This document shows, piece after piece, positions 25,279-31,618 of a stretch of DNA of 40,263 bases. The position numbers and the translations under genes were made by a program. The notes beneath the pieces were generated by a model. That model searched no databases. It was not told the origin of the DNA and saw only the letters and a list, made by a program, of their open reading frames with translations. Source of the DNA: a virus. The stretch spans positions 1 through 40,263 of the IMG/VR virus record IMGVR_UViG_3300009691_000002; one strand, written 5' to 3'. Position 1 is the stretch's first letter, and each line of letters opens with the position of its first letter.

Positions 25279-25389
25279 AAAAACTGCGGCAGAGCTATTA
25301 GTTAGAACGTTTTAATGCTTGAGAACGATTGGGATATGATCTTGTCTTTGACAAGGTCGCGTAGTTCCTCTAAGGTTCGCCCTGGTCCT
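25279..25389 (-). other. Leader of the terS-terL transcript with inverted repeat
   Basis: The 111 nt between promoter 25390 and the SAM-fold gene contain an inverted repeat at 25338-25358 (GATCTTGTC, 3-nt loop, GACAAGGTC; 9 bp on the plus strand with one G-T pair). There is no U-tract. It may be a regulatory hairpin or protein-binding site. A 29-codon frame here has no canonical start. Confidence 0.35.
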
Positions 25390-25398
25390 ATTATACCA
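25390..25398 (-). promoter_or_regulatory. Extended -10 promoter overlapping the vsr stop
   Basis: The minus strand reads AAAAGTGGTATAATAGG; TGGTATAAT is a perfect extended -10. The TAA stop of vsr is part of the TATAAT box, so the promoter cannot be moved without changing the gene end. It should drive the SAM-fold gene, terS, the small genes and terL. Confidence 0.75.
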
Positions 25399-25783
25399 CT
25401 TTTGCCATGTCACGGACACCCTTGAGACCGTGCTCCCAGACCACGACCACCTCATAGCCCATTCGCCTAAGCGTCCTCGCATTCCTAGAGTGCCTCTCCC
25501 TGTTCCTCCTTATTTTCTCCGCCCAGAACTCGGAGTTCGTCTTCGGACACCTGAAGTGACTCCTGCATCCGTGCCAGAAACACCCATGAACGAAAACGAC
25601 CCTCCCGCCTATGAGCACGTCGCCCTCTATAATCCCCCCCACGGACAAGAACCTCGGCCACATCCTATGCTTAACCCTGTTTCCCTTGAGCCAGCCGTGA
25701 AGCAGCATCTCCGACCTCGTCCTCCTTGACCGGATCCTCGACATGACCTCGCTCCTCCTTTTTTTTGAAAGCACGTCAGCCAT
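25391..25783 (-). CDS. vsr: Very short patch repair endonuclease
   Basis: 130 residues. The Vsr hallmark FVHGCFWHGCRSH is present (H66, C68, W70, H71, C73), followed by FWAEKIRRNRERHSR and the C-terminal GYEVVVVWEHGL. The catalytic Asp matches D55 in IIEGDVLIGG. Vsr nicks the T strand at T:G mismatches made when 5-methylcytosine deaminates. It begins inside the last 8 nt of the cytosine methyltransferase gene, the classic dcm-vsr pairing, so the two are co-made. It carries the usual N-terminal ADVLSKKRRSEVMSRIRSR. Confidence 0.9.
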   Translation of the reverse strand: MADVLSKKRRSEVMSRIRSRRTRSEMLLHGWLKGNRVKHRMWPRFLSVGGIIEGDVLIGGRVVFVHGCFWHGCRSHFRCPKTNSEFWAEKIRRNRERHSRNARTLRRMGYEVVVVWEHGLKGVRDMAKVV

Positions 25784-26735
25784 TTTTTTGCGCCAACAGC
25801 TTCCCCCACTCCGTCCCGAAAGCCTGGCCAGCGTACTCCTTGAAGAGGTACCTGCTCACGTCGCAATGCACCGCGTTCCCAAGCGCAAACCACCTCGCTC
25901 CGTTAGACTGCCCGGCGGTCCACCCGTCAGGAAAGCCCTGGAGCCGCTCGCCCTCGAGCGCCGTCAGGAACCTCCACCTCCCGTCCGCCTCCTGGACTAT
26001 CTTCTGCTGCGAGCTTGGGTTTCGCCCACCGCCCCCGCTGATCCCGGTCATAAGCGTCCCCATCCTGTCGTACCCGCCGACTATCGAGTATGAGTACGGG
26101 TCTCGCTGCTCTATCTTGTCCCGCATGCGGTTCTTCGCGGTCTGCCTCAGCCACACAAAGTTCTTTTCGTCGCCGTCCCGAAAGTCCCTGAACCTTTTTG
26201 TGCCGTCGACTATCCTCGGCCTAGGGTTCGTGACCTCCGTCTTCGACCCCAGGAATATCACCCTCTCCCGGTTCTGCGCGGATCCGTAATACAGTGCATT
26301 GAGCAAGACGCACCGCACGTTGTATCCCGCGTTCTCAAATAGCCGGAACACCTTGCGAAACGTCGCTCCGCCACCATGGTTGAGTATCCCCTTCACATTC
26401 TCGAGCGCGAAGAACTTCGGCTGCTTCGCGACGAGTATCCTGTGTATGTAAAGAACCATGGCGCCCTTCTTGTCCTTGTGGTCTTCGAAGCCCCTTCGCA
26501 GGCCCGCGATGCTGAAACTCTGGCAAGGAAAACCCCCGGTAAGCACGTCGAAGTCCGGCATGTCGTACGGGTCGATCTTGGTCACATCACCAAAGTTCTC
26601 GTGCGCCGGATAATGCCTCTGGTATATCTCGGAAGACGACTTCTTGGTCTCGGAAAAGCCGACACACTTCGCGCCGACCTCCTCAAGCCCAACATCAAGC
26701 CCCCCTATTCCCGTGAAAAGCGAGAAGTACCTCAT
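25776..26735 (-). CDS. DNA cytosine-C5 methyltransferase (Dcm-type)
   Basis: 319 residues. All key motifs are visible: I FSLFTGIGGLDVGLEEVG (4-21), IV GGFPCQSFSIAG (67-78, catalytic C71), VI ENVKG (112-116), VIII QNRERV (154-159) and X ALGNAV (284-289). The target-recognition region between VIII and X is about 125 residues. It methylates C5 of cytosine at an unknown site; no partner restriction enzyme is seen nearby. Adjacent vsr and ParB-like genes indicate a phage modification cassette, probably protective against host restriction (inference). The gene overlaps the previous stop by 4 nt (ATGA). Confidence 0.92.
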   Translation of the reverse strand: MRYFSLFTGIGGLDVGLEEVGAKCVGFSETKKSSSEIYQRHYPAHENFGDVTKIDPYDMPDFDVLTGGFPCQSFSIAGLRRGFEDHKDKKGAMVLYIHRILVAKQPKFFALENVKGILNHGGGATFRKVFRLFENAGYNVRCVLLNALYYGSAQNRERVIFLGSKTEVTNPRPRIVDGTKRFRDFRDGDEKNFVWLRQTAKNRMRDKIEQRDPYSYSIVGGYDRMGTLMTGISGGGGRNPSSQQKIVQEADGRWRFLTALEGERLQGFPDGWTAGQSNGARWFALGNAVHCDVSRYLFKEYAGQAFGTEWGKLLAQKNG

Positions 26736-27385
26736 GCCTTTTTTCTCATCAAGGCGACCAGCTTCTTATGGTCGAGCACCCCGCCCTGGACGCCGAAAAA
26801 CTTCTTCGCCTCCTCGAACTCGCCTATCGAGTCGAAGTAGAAGCTCGCCCTCGCCTTGAGCCTCGGCGTCTCCGGGGCCTCGACCGTCGCAACGCTGTAC
26901 TTTCCGGAGTCGATCTCGCGCTCCCGCGACAACTTGGCTATCTCGTCCGCACTCTCGTGCGCCTCGAGCTCGTCCACGTTGAACCCGGTCATCTCGAGCA
27001 TGTCCGCGCTAAGAAGCCTGAGCTCCATGACCGCCTTCCCCATATCCCACCCGCTCTCGTTCAGCTTGTTGTCCGCCAGCCGGTACGTCCTCTCCTGCTC
27101 CTCGGTCATCGGAACCGACGAGGCCCCCCCGCATACGGTCCTCCCGGCGTCATCCATCACCCATAAGGGATCTAGGCCATATTCCACACCATACTTCTTA
27201 GACGCAATGTACCTTCCGTGGCCAACTATGATGACCCCCGACTGGTTGACGACCACCGGCTGCCTCCACCCGACCTCCTTGACTATCCGCGCAAGCTGAA
27301 TCAACTGCGCGTCCGTGTGCACCTTCGCGTTCTTCTCATACGGCTTTATCTCTTTTGTCTCGGAAAAAGAATCTTCCCCTTTCAT
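26732..27385 (-). CDS. ParB/Srx-domain protein associated with DNA modification
   Basis: 217 residues. The N-terminal part has the ParB-N pattern PYEKNAKVHTDAQLIQLARI, VGWRQPVVVNQSGVIIVGHG and RYRLADNKLNESG-like (here TYRLADNKLNESGWD) typical of ParB-type proteins encoded beside phage DNA methyltransferases. It could supply DNA-binding, NTP-binding or nicking to the modification system. The C-terminal 80 residues are extra (VATVEAPETPRLKARASFYF). It overlaps the methyltransferase start by ATGA, so it is in the same unit. No partition system is visible, so plasmid-type segregation is unlikely. Confidence 0.7.
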   Translation of the reverse strand: MKGEDSFSETKEIKPYEKNAKVHTDAQLIQLARIVKEVGWRQPVVVNQSGVIIVGHGRYIASKKYGVEYGLDPLWVMDDAGRTVCGGASSVPMTEEQERTYRLADNKLNESGWDMGKAVMELRLLSADMLEMTGFNVDELEAHESADEIAKLSREREIDSGKYSVATVEAPETPRLKARASFYFDSIGEFEEAKKFFGVQGGVLDHKKLVALMRKKA

Positions 27386-27398
27386 CTTACTTTGTTAG

Positions 27399-27725
27399 TT
27401 AGAGATCCAAGTCGCCGAACTCGCTTCCCGTGGTCCTCGACAATCCTGGTCCGCGTCCGAACCCCCTCGTGCTTCCCTCCGGCTCCTCAAGCTTGAACGC
27501 GAGGCACGCCCGCGTCCTATAGCCCATGACCCGCAGGAGCTCGCGGATCGCCTCCGCGGTCTTGCCCTGCTTCCCTATGACCTTCCCCATGTCTTCCTGG
27601 GCCACCCTTACGGACAGGAGAACCCCCATGTCGTCGTTCCTCTCCTCGATGGACACGGCGGACGGGTCGTCCACTATGTTCGAGATTATGTGCTGCAAAA
27701 AGTCCTTTGCGCTTGCGTTTTCCAT
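27399..27725 (-). CDS. khpA: KH-domain RNA-binding protein, KhpA family
   Basis: 108 residues from ATG at 27723-27725; a longer upstream frame is a basic shadow of groEL. It has the KhpA form: a helix (DFLQHIISNIVDDPSAVSIE), strand GVLLSVRVAQEDMGKVIGKQ with the GKQG loop at 51-54 that contacts RNA, and the second helix AEAIRELLRVMGYRTRA. KhpA proteins bind RNA, often with KhpB, and influence cell division and small-RNA activity in several bacteria. This version ends FKLEEPEGSTRGFG followed by a Gly/Arg stretch and an acidic GDLDL. The REL-LRVMG...EEPEGS region resembles CPR bacterial KhpA proteins as I remember them. Phage KhpA is rare to my knowledge. Confidence 0.85.
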   Translation of the reverse strand: MENASAKDFLQHIISNIVDDPSAVSIEERNDDMGVLLSVRVAQEDMGKVIGKQGKTAEAIRELLRVMGYRTRACLAFKLEEPEGSTRGFGRGPGLSRTTGSEFGDLDL

Positions 27726-27748
27726 TTTTTTGTTGTTAGTTTTTAACG

Positions 27749-29314
27749 CTACTCTTCCTGTTCCTCCACGCTCCTCGGCTTCTTCTTCGTCTCGACGATG
27801 ATTCCGGAGCTCGTAAGAAGTATGGTGGCTATCGAAACCGCGCTCTCGACCCCGGCCACGACCACGTCCAGAGGGTCCATCACGCCCACGTCGAAGAACG
27901 GCCCGGACTCCCCGGTGACCACGTTCTTGACCCATCCGGGCTTCCGGTCGACCAGGTCAGTCCCCATGTTCTCGTGAAGCTGTCTCGACGGATACTTGAG
28001 CGCCTCGTTGAGTATGGGGCTCGAGGTCTTCACGCCCGCGAGCGCGACGCCGGCGCCGCACACCACCCCGCCCTGGTACGCGACCTTCACGGCGTTCACG
28101 GCGTCCTCCACCTTGTACTTGAGGGCCTTCTGCTCGTTCTCGGTCGGGGCCCCGACCTTGATGGTTGCTATGCTGTTGGTGAACCTACCGAGCCTATGAG
28201 ACAGATCCTTCCTTTGCTTCTCGTTCTTCTCCTCGAGGATCGCGAACTTCAACTGCTTGACCGCCCTTGAGACCGCCGCCTTGCTCCCCTTCGGGCCGAC
28301 TATGACCGACTCCTCGCGCCGACTTATGAACCGCTCCGCCCTGCCAAGGTCCGCAATTTCCGCGGACTCCAGCTTGTCCCCCTTCTCGGAGGAGAACACC
28401 TTGGCTCCCGTGAGGAGCGCGAGGTCCTCGAGCAAAACCTTCCTGCCATCCACGTTCGGGAGGTTTATGGCCACGGACGGGAAAGTCCCCGGCTTCCGCG
28501 TTTCCGGGTTCAGCACGTTCGGCAAGTTTATGACCAAGGTCGCGAGCGCGTGTTGCTCCACGTTCTCCGCCACCACCACGAGGCCGCGCTTACCGGCGGC
28601 GGCCATCTTGTTTATTATGGGGAAGAGGTCTGCGTTCTCCGTGAGCCGGTAATCCGTGAGAAGAAAGTGCGGCTTTTCTATGACCGACTCCATGCGCTCC
28701 GGGTTGTTGACCATGTACGGGCTGATGTACCCGCGCTCGATCCTAACTCCGTCGGACATCTCGACGTATGTCTCCAATGTCGGGGACTTGTCGATTGTGA
28801 CCACACCATCCTTTCCGACCTTCTCGTAAATACCGGCTATCATGTCCGCGATCGCCTCGTTGTCGAACGCCACAAGCGCAACCTTCTTGAGATCCTCCCT
28901 CGTCTTGATGTCCTTTTTCTGCTTGAGAAGCTGTTCCTTGACCTCCCCAAGCCCCCTGAGGAGCTCCGCTGATATCCTGCGTCCGTCCCGCTTCGAGTAT
29001 CGCGCCACTTCGTTCACAATGGCCTGCAGTATGATGAGCGAACCGGTCGTGCCGTCGCCCACCCGGTCATTCGTCTTGATCGCCGTCTCGCGCACGACGT
29101 TCACCACGGCATTCTCGGCCGGATCCTCGAGCTCGAAGTCGCGGGCTATCTGCACGCCGTCGTCCACGACCATCTTGTAGAGCATCTTGGAGATGATGAC
29201 CTTGTTGCCGGCCGGGCCGAGCGTCGGTCGGATCAAGTCCACCATTTTGTTGACGGCGGAACGGATCGTCTCGAATGTTTTGTCCTGCACGATGATCGTC
29301 CTGTTTTCAGACAT
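27749..29314 (-). CDS. groEL: Chaperonin GroEL, phage-encoded, divergent
   Basis: 521 residues, against about 548 for E. coli. Nucleotide-binding elements are kept: TLGPAGNKV (31-39), DDGVQIARDFEL (51-62, D52), GDGTTG (86-91, D87) and KVEDAVNAVK (401-410, D404). The apical domain keeps GYISPYMVNNPE (195-206) and ALATLVIN (256-263). It carries a longer loop at about 263-290, where INLPNV appears twice (262-267 and 283-288). The C-terminus ends in basic KKKPRSVEEQEE without the GGM repeats. The ring would fold phage proteins, perhaps capsid or fibre. The groES gene is upstream in the same unit, with three small genes between them, and khpA follows. Confidence 0.92.
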   Translation of the reverse strand: MSENRTIIVQDKTFETIRSAVNKMVDLIRPTLGPAGNKVIISKMLYKMVVDDGVQIARDFELEDPAENAVVNVVRETAIKTNDRVGDGTTGSLIILQAIVNEVARYSKRDGRRISAELLRGLGEVKEQLLKQKKDIKTREDLKKVALVAFDNEAIADMIAGIYEKVGKDGVVTIDKSPTLETYVEMSDGVRIERGYISPYMVNNPERMESVIEKPHFLLTDYRLTENADLFPIINKMAAAGKRGLVVVAENVEQHALATLVINLPNVLNPETRKPGTFPSVAINLPNVDGRKVLLEDLALLTGAKVFSSEKGDKLESAEIADLGRAERFISRREESVIVGPKGSKAAVSRAVKQLKFAILEEKNEKQRKDLSHRLGRFTNSIATIKVGAPTENEQKALKYKVEDAVNAVKVAYQGGVVCGAGVALAGVKTSSPILNEALKYPSRQLHENMGTDLVDRKPGWVKNVVTGESGPFFDVGVMDPLDVVVAGVESAVSIATILLTSSGIIVETKKKPRSVEEQEE

Positions 29315-29322
29315 ATTGGTAT

Positions 29323-29529
29323 TTAATTATAGCCACTCTCGATCATGAAATCGACGAACCGACGGAGAGTATGCACGTCGGCCGCTCGGTCTGGCAAGTC
29401 TATTCCTTGATGGTGCGACGCGAGGAAGAACTCGACAGCGGTCCTTGCCGCCTTCTTGTGCTGGTGCGTCGGAAAAAGTATAGACAGCATGTCCTGAATC
29501 GTTGACTCTTCTGGTATGAAATGGCTCAT
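29323..29529 (-). CDS. Small helical protein between groES and groEL
   Basis: 68 residues (MSHFIPEESTIQDMLSILFP and onward), mostly alpha-helical and His/Ala-rich. It overlaps the upstream gene by ATGA and ends 8 nt before groEL. No recognised domain. Could be a folding-substrate adaptor or an unrelated passenger. Confidence 0.55.
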   Translation of the reverse strand: MSHFIPEESTIQDMLSILFPTHQHKKAARTAVEFFLASHHQGIDLPDRAADVHTLRRFVDFMIESGYN

Positions 29530-29783
29530 ATTATTATCGTCATCTCCTTAGGCCTGTAAATCTTGTGATACACCATCCGCGTCGCTCCCCCTCTTTGCGC
29601 AAACTGCCGGACGTGCGCCTTAAGGTACTCGTCGTTATCAACCCTTCCCTTGGACCCCTTCGTCCAGCGGAATCTCTTGCCACATATAACGCACTTTTCC
29701 CACTTCGCCGTCTTGGTGTTGGCGAGGTACCTCATGTTGTGCGGCTGTCCGTAGAGGCAGCCAAGGTCACGTCCGTATATCAT
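29526..29783 (-). CDS. Small zinc-finger-like protein in the chaperonin unit
   Basis: 85 residues from ATG at 29781-29783. A CVICGKRFRWTKGSKGR segment (one CxxC, followed by basic residues and DNDEYLKAHVRQF with His) looks like a zinc finger or HNH-like half site; the C-terminus is basic. Its start lies 17 nt inside the previous gene. It could bind nucleic acid; no function is known. Confidence 0.5.
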   Translation of the reverse strand: MIYGRDLGCLYGQPHNMRYLANTKTAKWEKCVICGKRFRWTKGSKGRVDNDEYLKAHVRQFAQRGGATRMVYHKIYRPKEMTIII

Positions 29784-29937
29784 GCTTGGTTCGGCCCCTC
29801 CGTCCCTTGATGTGCAAGTAAACCTGCCCCCGCGTGAAGTCGATATGCGATCTCTCGGCTTGGTCATGGTGCGGGTCGTACTGATCAAGGAACCACTCAA
29901 GGAGCCAGTATAGGGTTTTTAGTTTGAGACTGTTCAT
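29767..29937 (-). CDS. Small basic protein next to groES
   Basis: 56 residues (MNSLKLKTLYWLLEWFLDQY, then a His/Asp-rich stretch and a basic end). Start chosen at 29935-29937 because it overlaps the groES stop as ATGA. It has a helical, hydrophobic N-terminus and RGQVYLHIKGRRGRTKH near the end. Not recognised. Confidence 0.55.
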   Translation of the reverse strand: MNSLKLKTLYWLLEWFLDQYDPHHDQAERSHIDFTRGQVYLHIKGRRGRTKHDIRT

Positions 29938-30224
29938 TCGATCGTGGCGAGAACCCACTCATCGAGAAGCAGGACGTAGTCGACCTCGTTCCCGCTCTCG
30001 GTAATCTTGATGTTCTCTCCGGAATAAACCCCGTAAATGACGTGGTCGCCATTCTTGATGTCCTTGATCTCCGAGCCAACAGCAACCACAACACCGATTG
30101 CCTTCTTGTCCTGGTCGACATTCGTCGGCTTTGATATCCCGTACTCCGAAGTCCTCGCCTGCTCCGGGTCAGGTCTTACGAGTATGTTCTTGCCACGGGG
30201 AATTATTTTAACTTTTTTGCTCAT
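29934..30224 (-). CDS. groES: Co-chaperonin GroES, phage-encoded
   Basis: 96 residues, the normal length of the family. The core matches Cpn10: KNILVRPDPEQ at the N-terminus, a mobile loop at about 21-42, GVVVAVGSEIKDIKNGDHV and the final LLLDEWVLATIE. The mobile loop (SEYGISKPTNVDQDKK) lacks the usual hydrophobic Ile-Val-Leu tripeptide that docks on GroEL, having Gly-Ile-Ser instead, which suggests pairing with the divergent phage GroEL rather than the host ring. It is ATGA-coupled to a membrane protein gene upstream and to a small gene downstream. Confidence 0.88.
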   Translation of the reverse strand: MSKKVKIIPRGKNILVRPDPEQARTSEYGISKPTNVDQDKKAIGVVVAVGSEIKDIKNGDHVIYGVYSGENIKITESGNEVDYVLLLDEWVLATIE

Positions 30225-30475
30225 ATTAGCTCGCTTACTGGAGTGTCCCTTCCCTCGCGCGAGTTGCGCTCGACTATACCGCGCCTCACCGCCTCGGCAT
30301 CAGTCTCCGGGTTGACTATGAAGCCCCTCGGCCGAGGTCCTATGTTAGACAAGTTCCTCTGGGCTACTGACGCAACCCTCTCCAACGGGCTCCTGAAGTA
30401 GGCAAGAACGACAAACGCAAGCGCCGATATGGCGATGCCCGCAACGAATCCGATTGCGAAAACGACGAGATTCAT
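30221..30475 (-). CDS. Small membrane protein
   Basis: 84 residues. One N-terminal membrane helix (about 3-28, VVFAIGFVAGIAISALAFVV) and a soluble C-terminal part with many charged residues (PETDAEAVRRGIVERNSREG). The orientation with the soluble part in the cytoplasm is likely. ATGA overlap with groES. Similar small proteins are common in phages; role unknown. Confidence 0.55.
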   Translation of the reverse strand: MNLVVFAIGFVAGIAISALAFVVLAYFRSPLERVASVAQRNLSNIGPRPRGFIVNPETDAEAVRRGIVERNSREGRDTPVSELI

Positions 30476-30476
30476 G

Positions 30477-30734
30477 CTATTCGCTTGGGTTAATCACGCC
30501 CCCCTCCTGTATCGGCGGGGTGTCCTGCGCCTTTGCCCCCCTCAAATCGTCGAATATGATTGGTTTCGCGGCGACAGTGAAGCCTACGCAAGGATCCTTC
30601 GCCTGAATGAAGACCGGCTGGGCTCCGAGCCCGAGCTTGTACTTTGCCAGGAGTCCGATGAACTCCGCGTTGAACCCCTTTACTCGTTCACTTAGGTCCT
30701 CGACTTCCCCGCTCTCCTTGTGTTTTTTTGACAT
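30477..30734 (-). CDS. Small protein of unknown function
   Basis: 85 residues from ATG at 30732-30734. A longer reading of the same frame to 30935 exists, but it runs through the gene at 30742-30888 in a poorer frame, so I reject that start. Acidic helical N-terminus (KESGEVEDLSERVKGFNAEF) and a C-terminus with LGAQPVFIQAKDPCVGFTVA. No match recognised. Its stop is 1 nt before the next ATG (TAGCATG). Confidence 0.5.
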   Translation of the reverse strand: MSKKHKESGEVEDLSERVKGFNAEFIGLLAKYKLGLGAQPVFIQAKDPCVGFTVAAKPIIFDDLRGAKAQDTPPIQEGGVINPSE

Positions 30735-30741
30735 AAAATGG

Positions 30742-30888
30742 TTATTTACCCCAGCGAGCCTTGCCGCCGAGTTTTGCGATCTTCGCCATATAGGCCTTGC
30801 CGCGCTTGCGGACGACCGACCTGCCGCCGCGCCTTCCAAGCTCGGCCGCCATGATTCGCCTCTCTTTTTTTGTTGCCTGTTTTTCCAT
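30742..30888 (-). CDS. Small basic Gly-rich (GG-repeat) protein
   Basis: 48 residues (MEKQATKKERRIMAAELGRR, then GGRSVVRKRGKAYMAKIAKL and a GGKARW end). This resembles the small Gly-Gly repeat proteins (LGRxGG...KIAKLGGKARW) found in many bacteria and phages, often linked with stress or DNA binding. It is the first gene after promoter 31072 and heads the transcript that leads into groES. Strongly basic, so nucleic-acid binding is possible. Confidence 0.6.
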   Translation of the reverse strand: MEKQATKKERRIMAAELGRRGGRSVVRKRGKAYMAKIAKLGGKARWGK

Positions 30889-31102
30889 GACTTTGACTTA
30901 CTGTGAGCAGAGCCGGGTGGATTTGGTTCGGGCATTTCAACGGCTTGATAGCCCTATCACGCAAGCAACCTTCGTCCTAACGGTCGACGTCCACTCGCCA
31001 CCACCAGTTTGCCGTACTCTTGTTATCGGGGTGCTACCCCGCGGGCCCTGCTTACAAGAAGCCATGCACACATTTTATCACGGACGCTCGGCTCCACAAC
31101 AT
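30889..31102 (-). other. Intergenic region upstream of the chaperonin operon
   Basis: This 214-nt gap contains the promoter at 31072 and a perfect hairpin at about 31026-31040 (CGGGGT, 3-nt loop, ACCCCG) without a U-tract, next to GGGCCC. No tRNA or convincing gene is seen. The hairpin lies in the transcript leader, where it might affect expression of the chaperonin unit. Confidence 0.4.
31072..31099 (-). promoter_or_regulatory. Promoter for the chaperonin operon
   Basis: Minus strand: TTGTGG (31094-31099), a 16-bp spacer, then TGATAAAAT, an extended -10 (TGnTAAAAT). Transcription would start near 31065 and lead to the 48-residue gene, groES and groEL. Weaker than 40093. Confidence 0.5.
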
Positions 31103-31618
31103 CTATTCTGTGGATAACTCCTCCCCTACTTCACCACCGCGAAGCGGCTCGAGTCCGTAGTTCTCCGTCGGTGGCGCCTCGACCCCGGTCAGTCGCTCGA
31201 TATCCAGTATGTACTGGCAGAACTCGGCGACCCCGAGCTCCGTGGTGCTCTTCTTGAGCCACACCTTCTTGCCATAGGCCTCAAACAGCCCCTTGTTGAG
31301 GAACTCCCCCTTGAACCGCTCATGAAGCACCTCAATGTAGTCCTTGTTGCGCTCCTCGCCACCCTCGCCAGCGATCAGCGGAAGGTATACGCCCCAGTAA
31401 TATCTGTTCTGCGCGTCGGTGCGCTTCGGCTTGCGGTTGTGTACCACAAGCGACACCTGCTCTCCATCCTTGAACTTCGAAAGCTGGTGCCGGTACCACC
31501 TGGGGCTTTTCACCACGAGCTTGGGGCCCGCGAGGCCGTCGGGATTGTGCACCACGGCGGCGAAGCTCTGCGTGTACGTCACATTGTCTGGTTTGGTTGG
31601 TGTCTTGTTTTTCCTCAT
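31103..31618 (-). CDS. NinB/Orf-like recombination protein
   Basis: 171 residues. The pattern HNRKPKRTDAQNRYYWGVYL, IEVLHERFKGEF and KKSTTELGVAEFCQYILDIE, with TGVEAPPTENYG near the end, matches NinB/Orf-type recombination mediators of lambdoid and other phages, in which R-x-x-x-QNRYYW and the STTxL strand are typical. These small proteins bind single-stranded DNA and help exchange SSB for recombinase. A partner Bet-type annealing protein is encoded 6 kb upstream. It overlaps the upstream gene by ATGA. The match is by motif only. Confidence 0.55.
   Translation of the reverse strand: MRKNKTPTKPDNVTYTQSFAAVVHNPDGLAGPKLVVKSPRWYRHQLSKFKDGEQVSLVVHNRKPKRTDAQNRYYWGVYLPLIAGEGGEERNKDYIEVLHERFKGEFLNKGLFEAYGKKVWLKKSTTELGVAEFCQYILDIERLTGVEAPPTENYGLEPLRGGEVGEELSTE

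Noticed and set aside
25321-25392. Small frame in the leader after promoter 25390 (LEELRDLVKDKI)
   Set aside because: No canonical start codon and it coincides with an inverted repeat.
30735-30935. Longer start for the 85-residue gene (152 residues in total)
   Set aside because: This upstream part overlaps the 48-residue GG-repeat gene, which has a far more natural protein sequence.
30889-31102. Possible tRNA in the gap near 31 kb
   Set aside because: No acceptor stem, anticodon loop and T-arm can be fitted; only a short hairpin is present.
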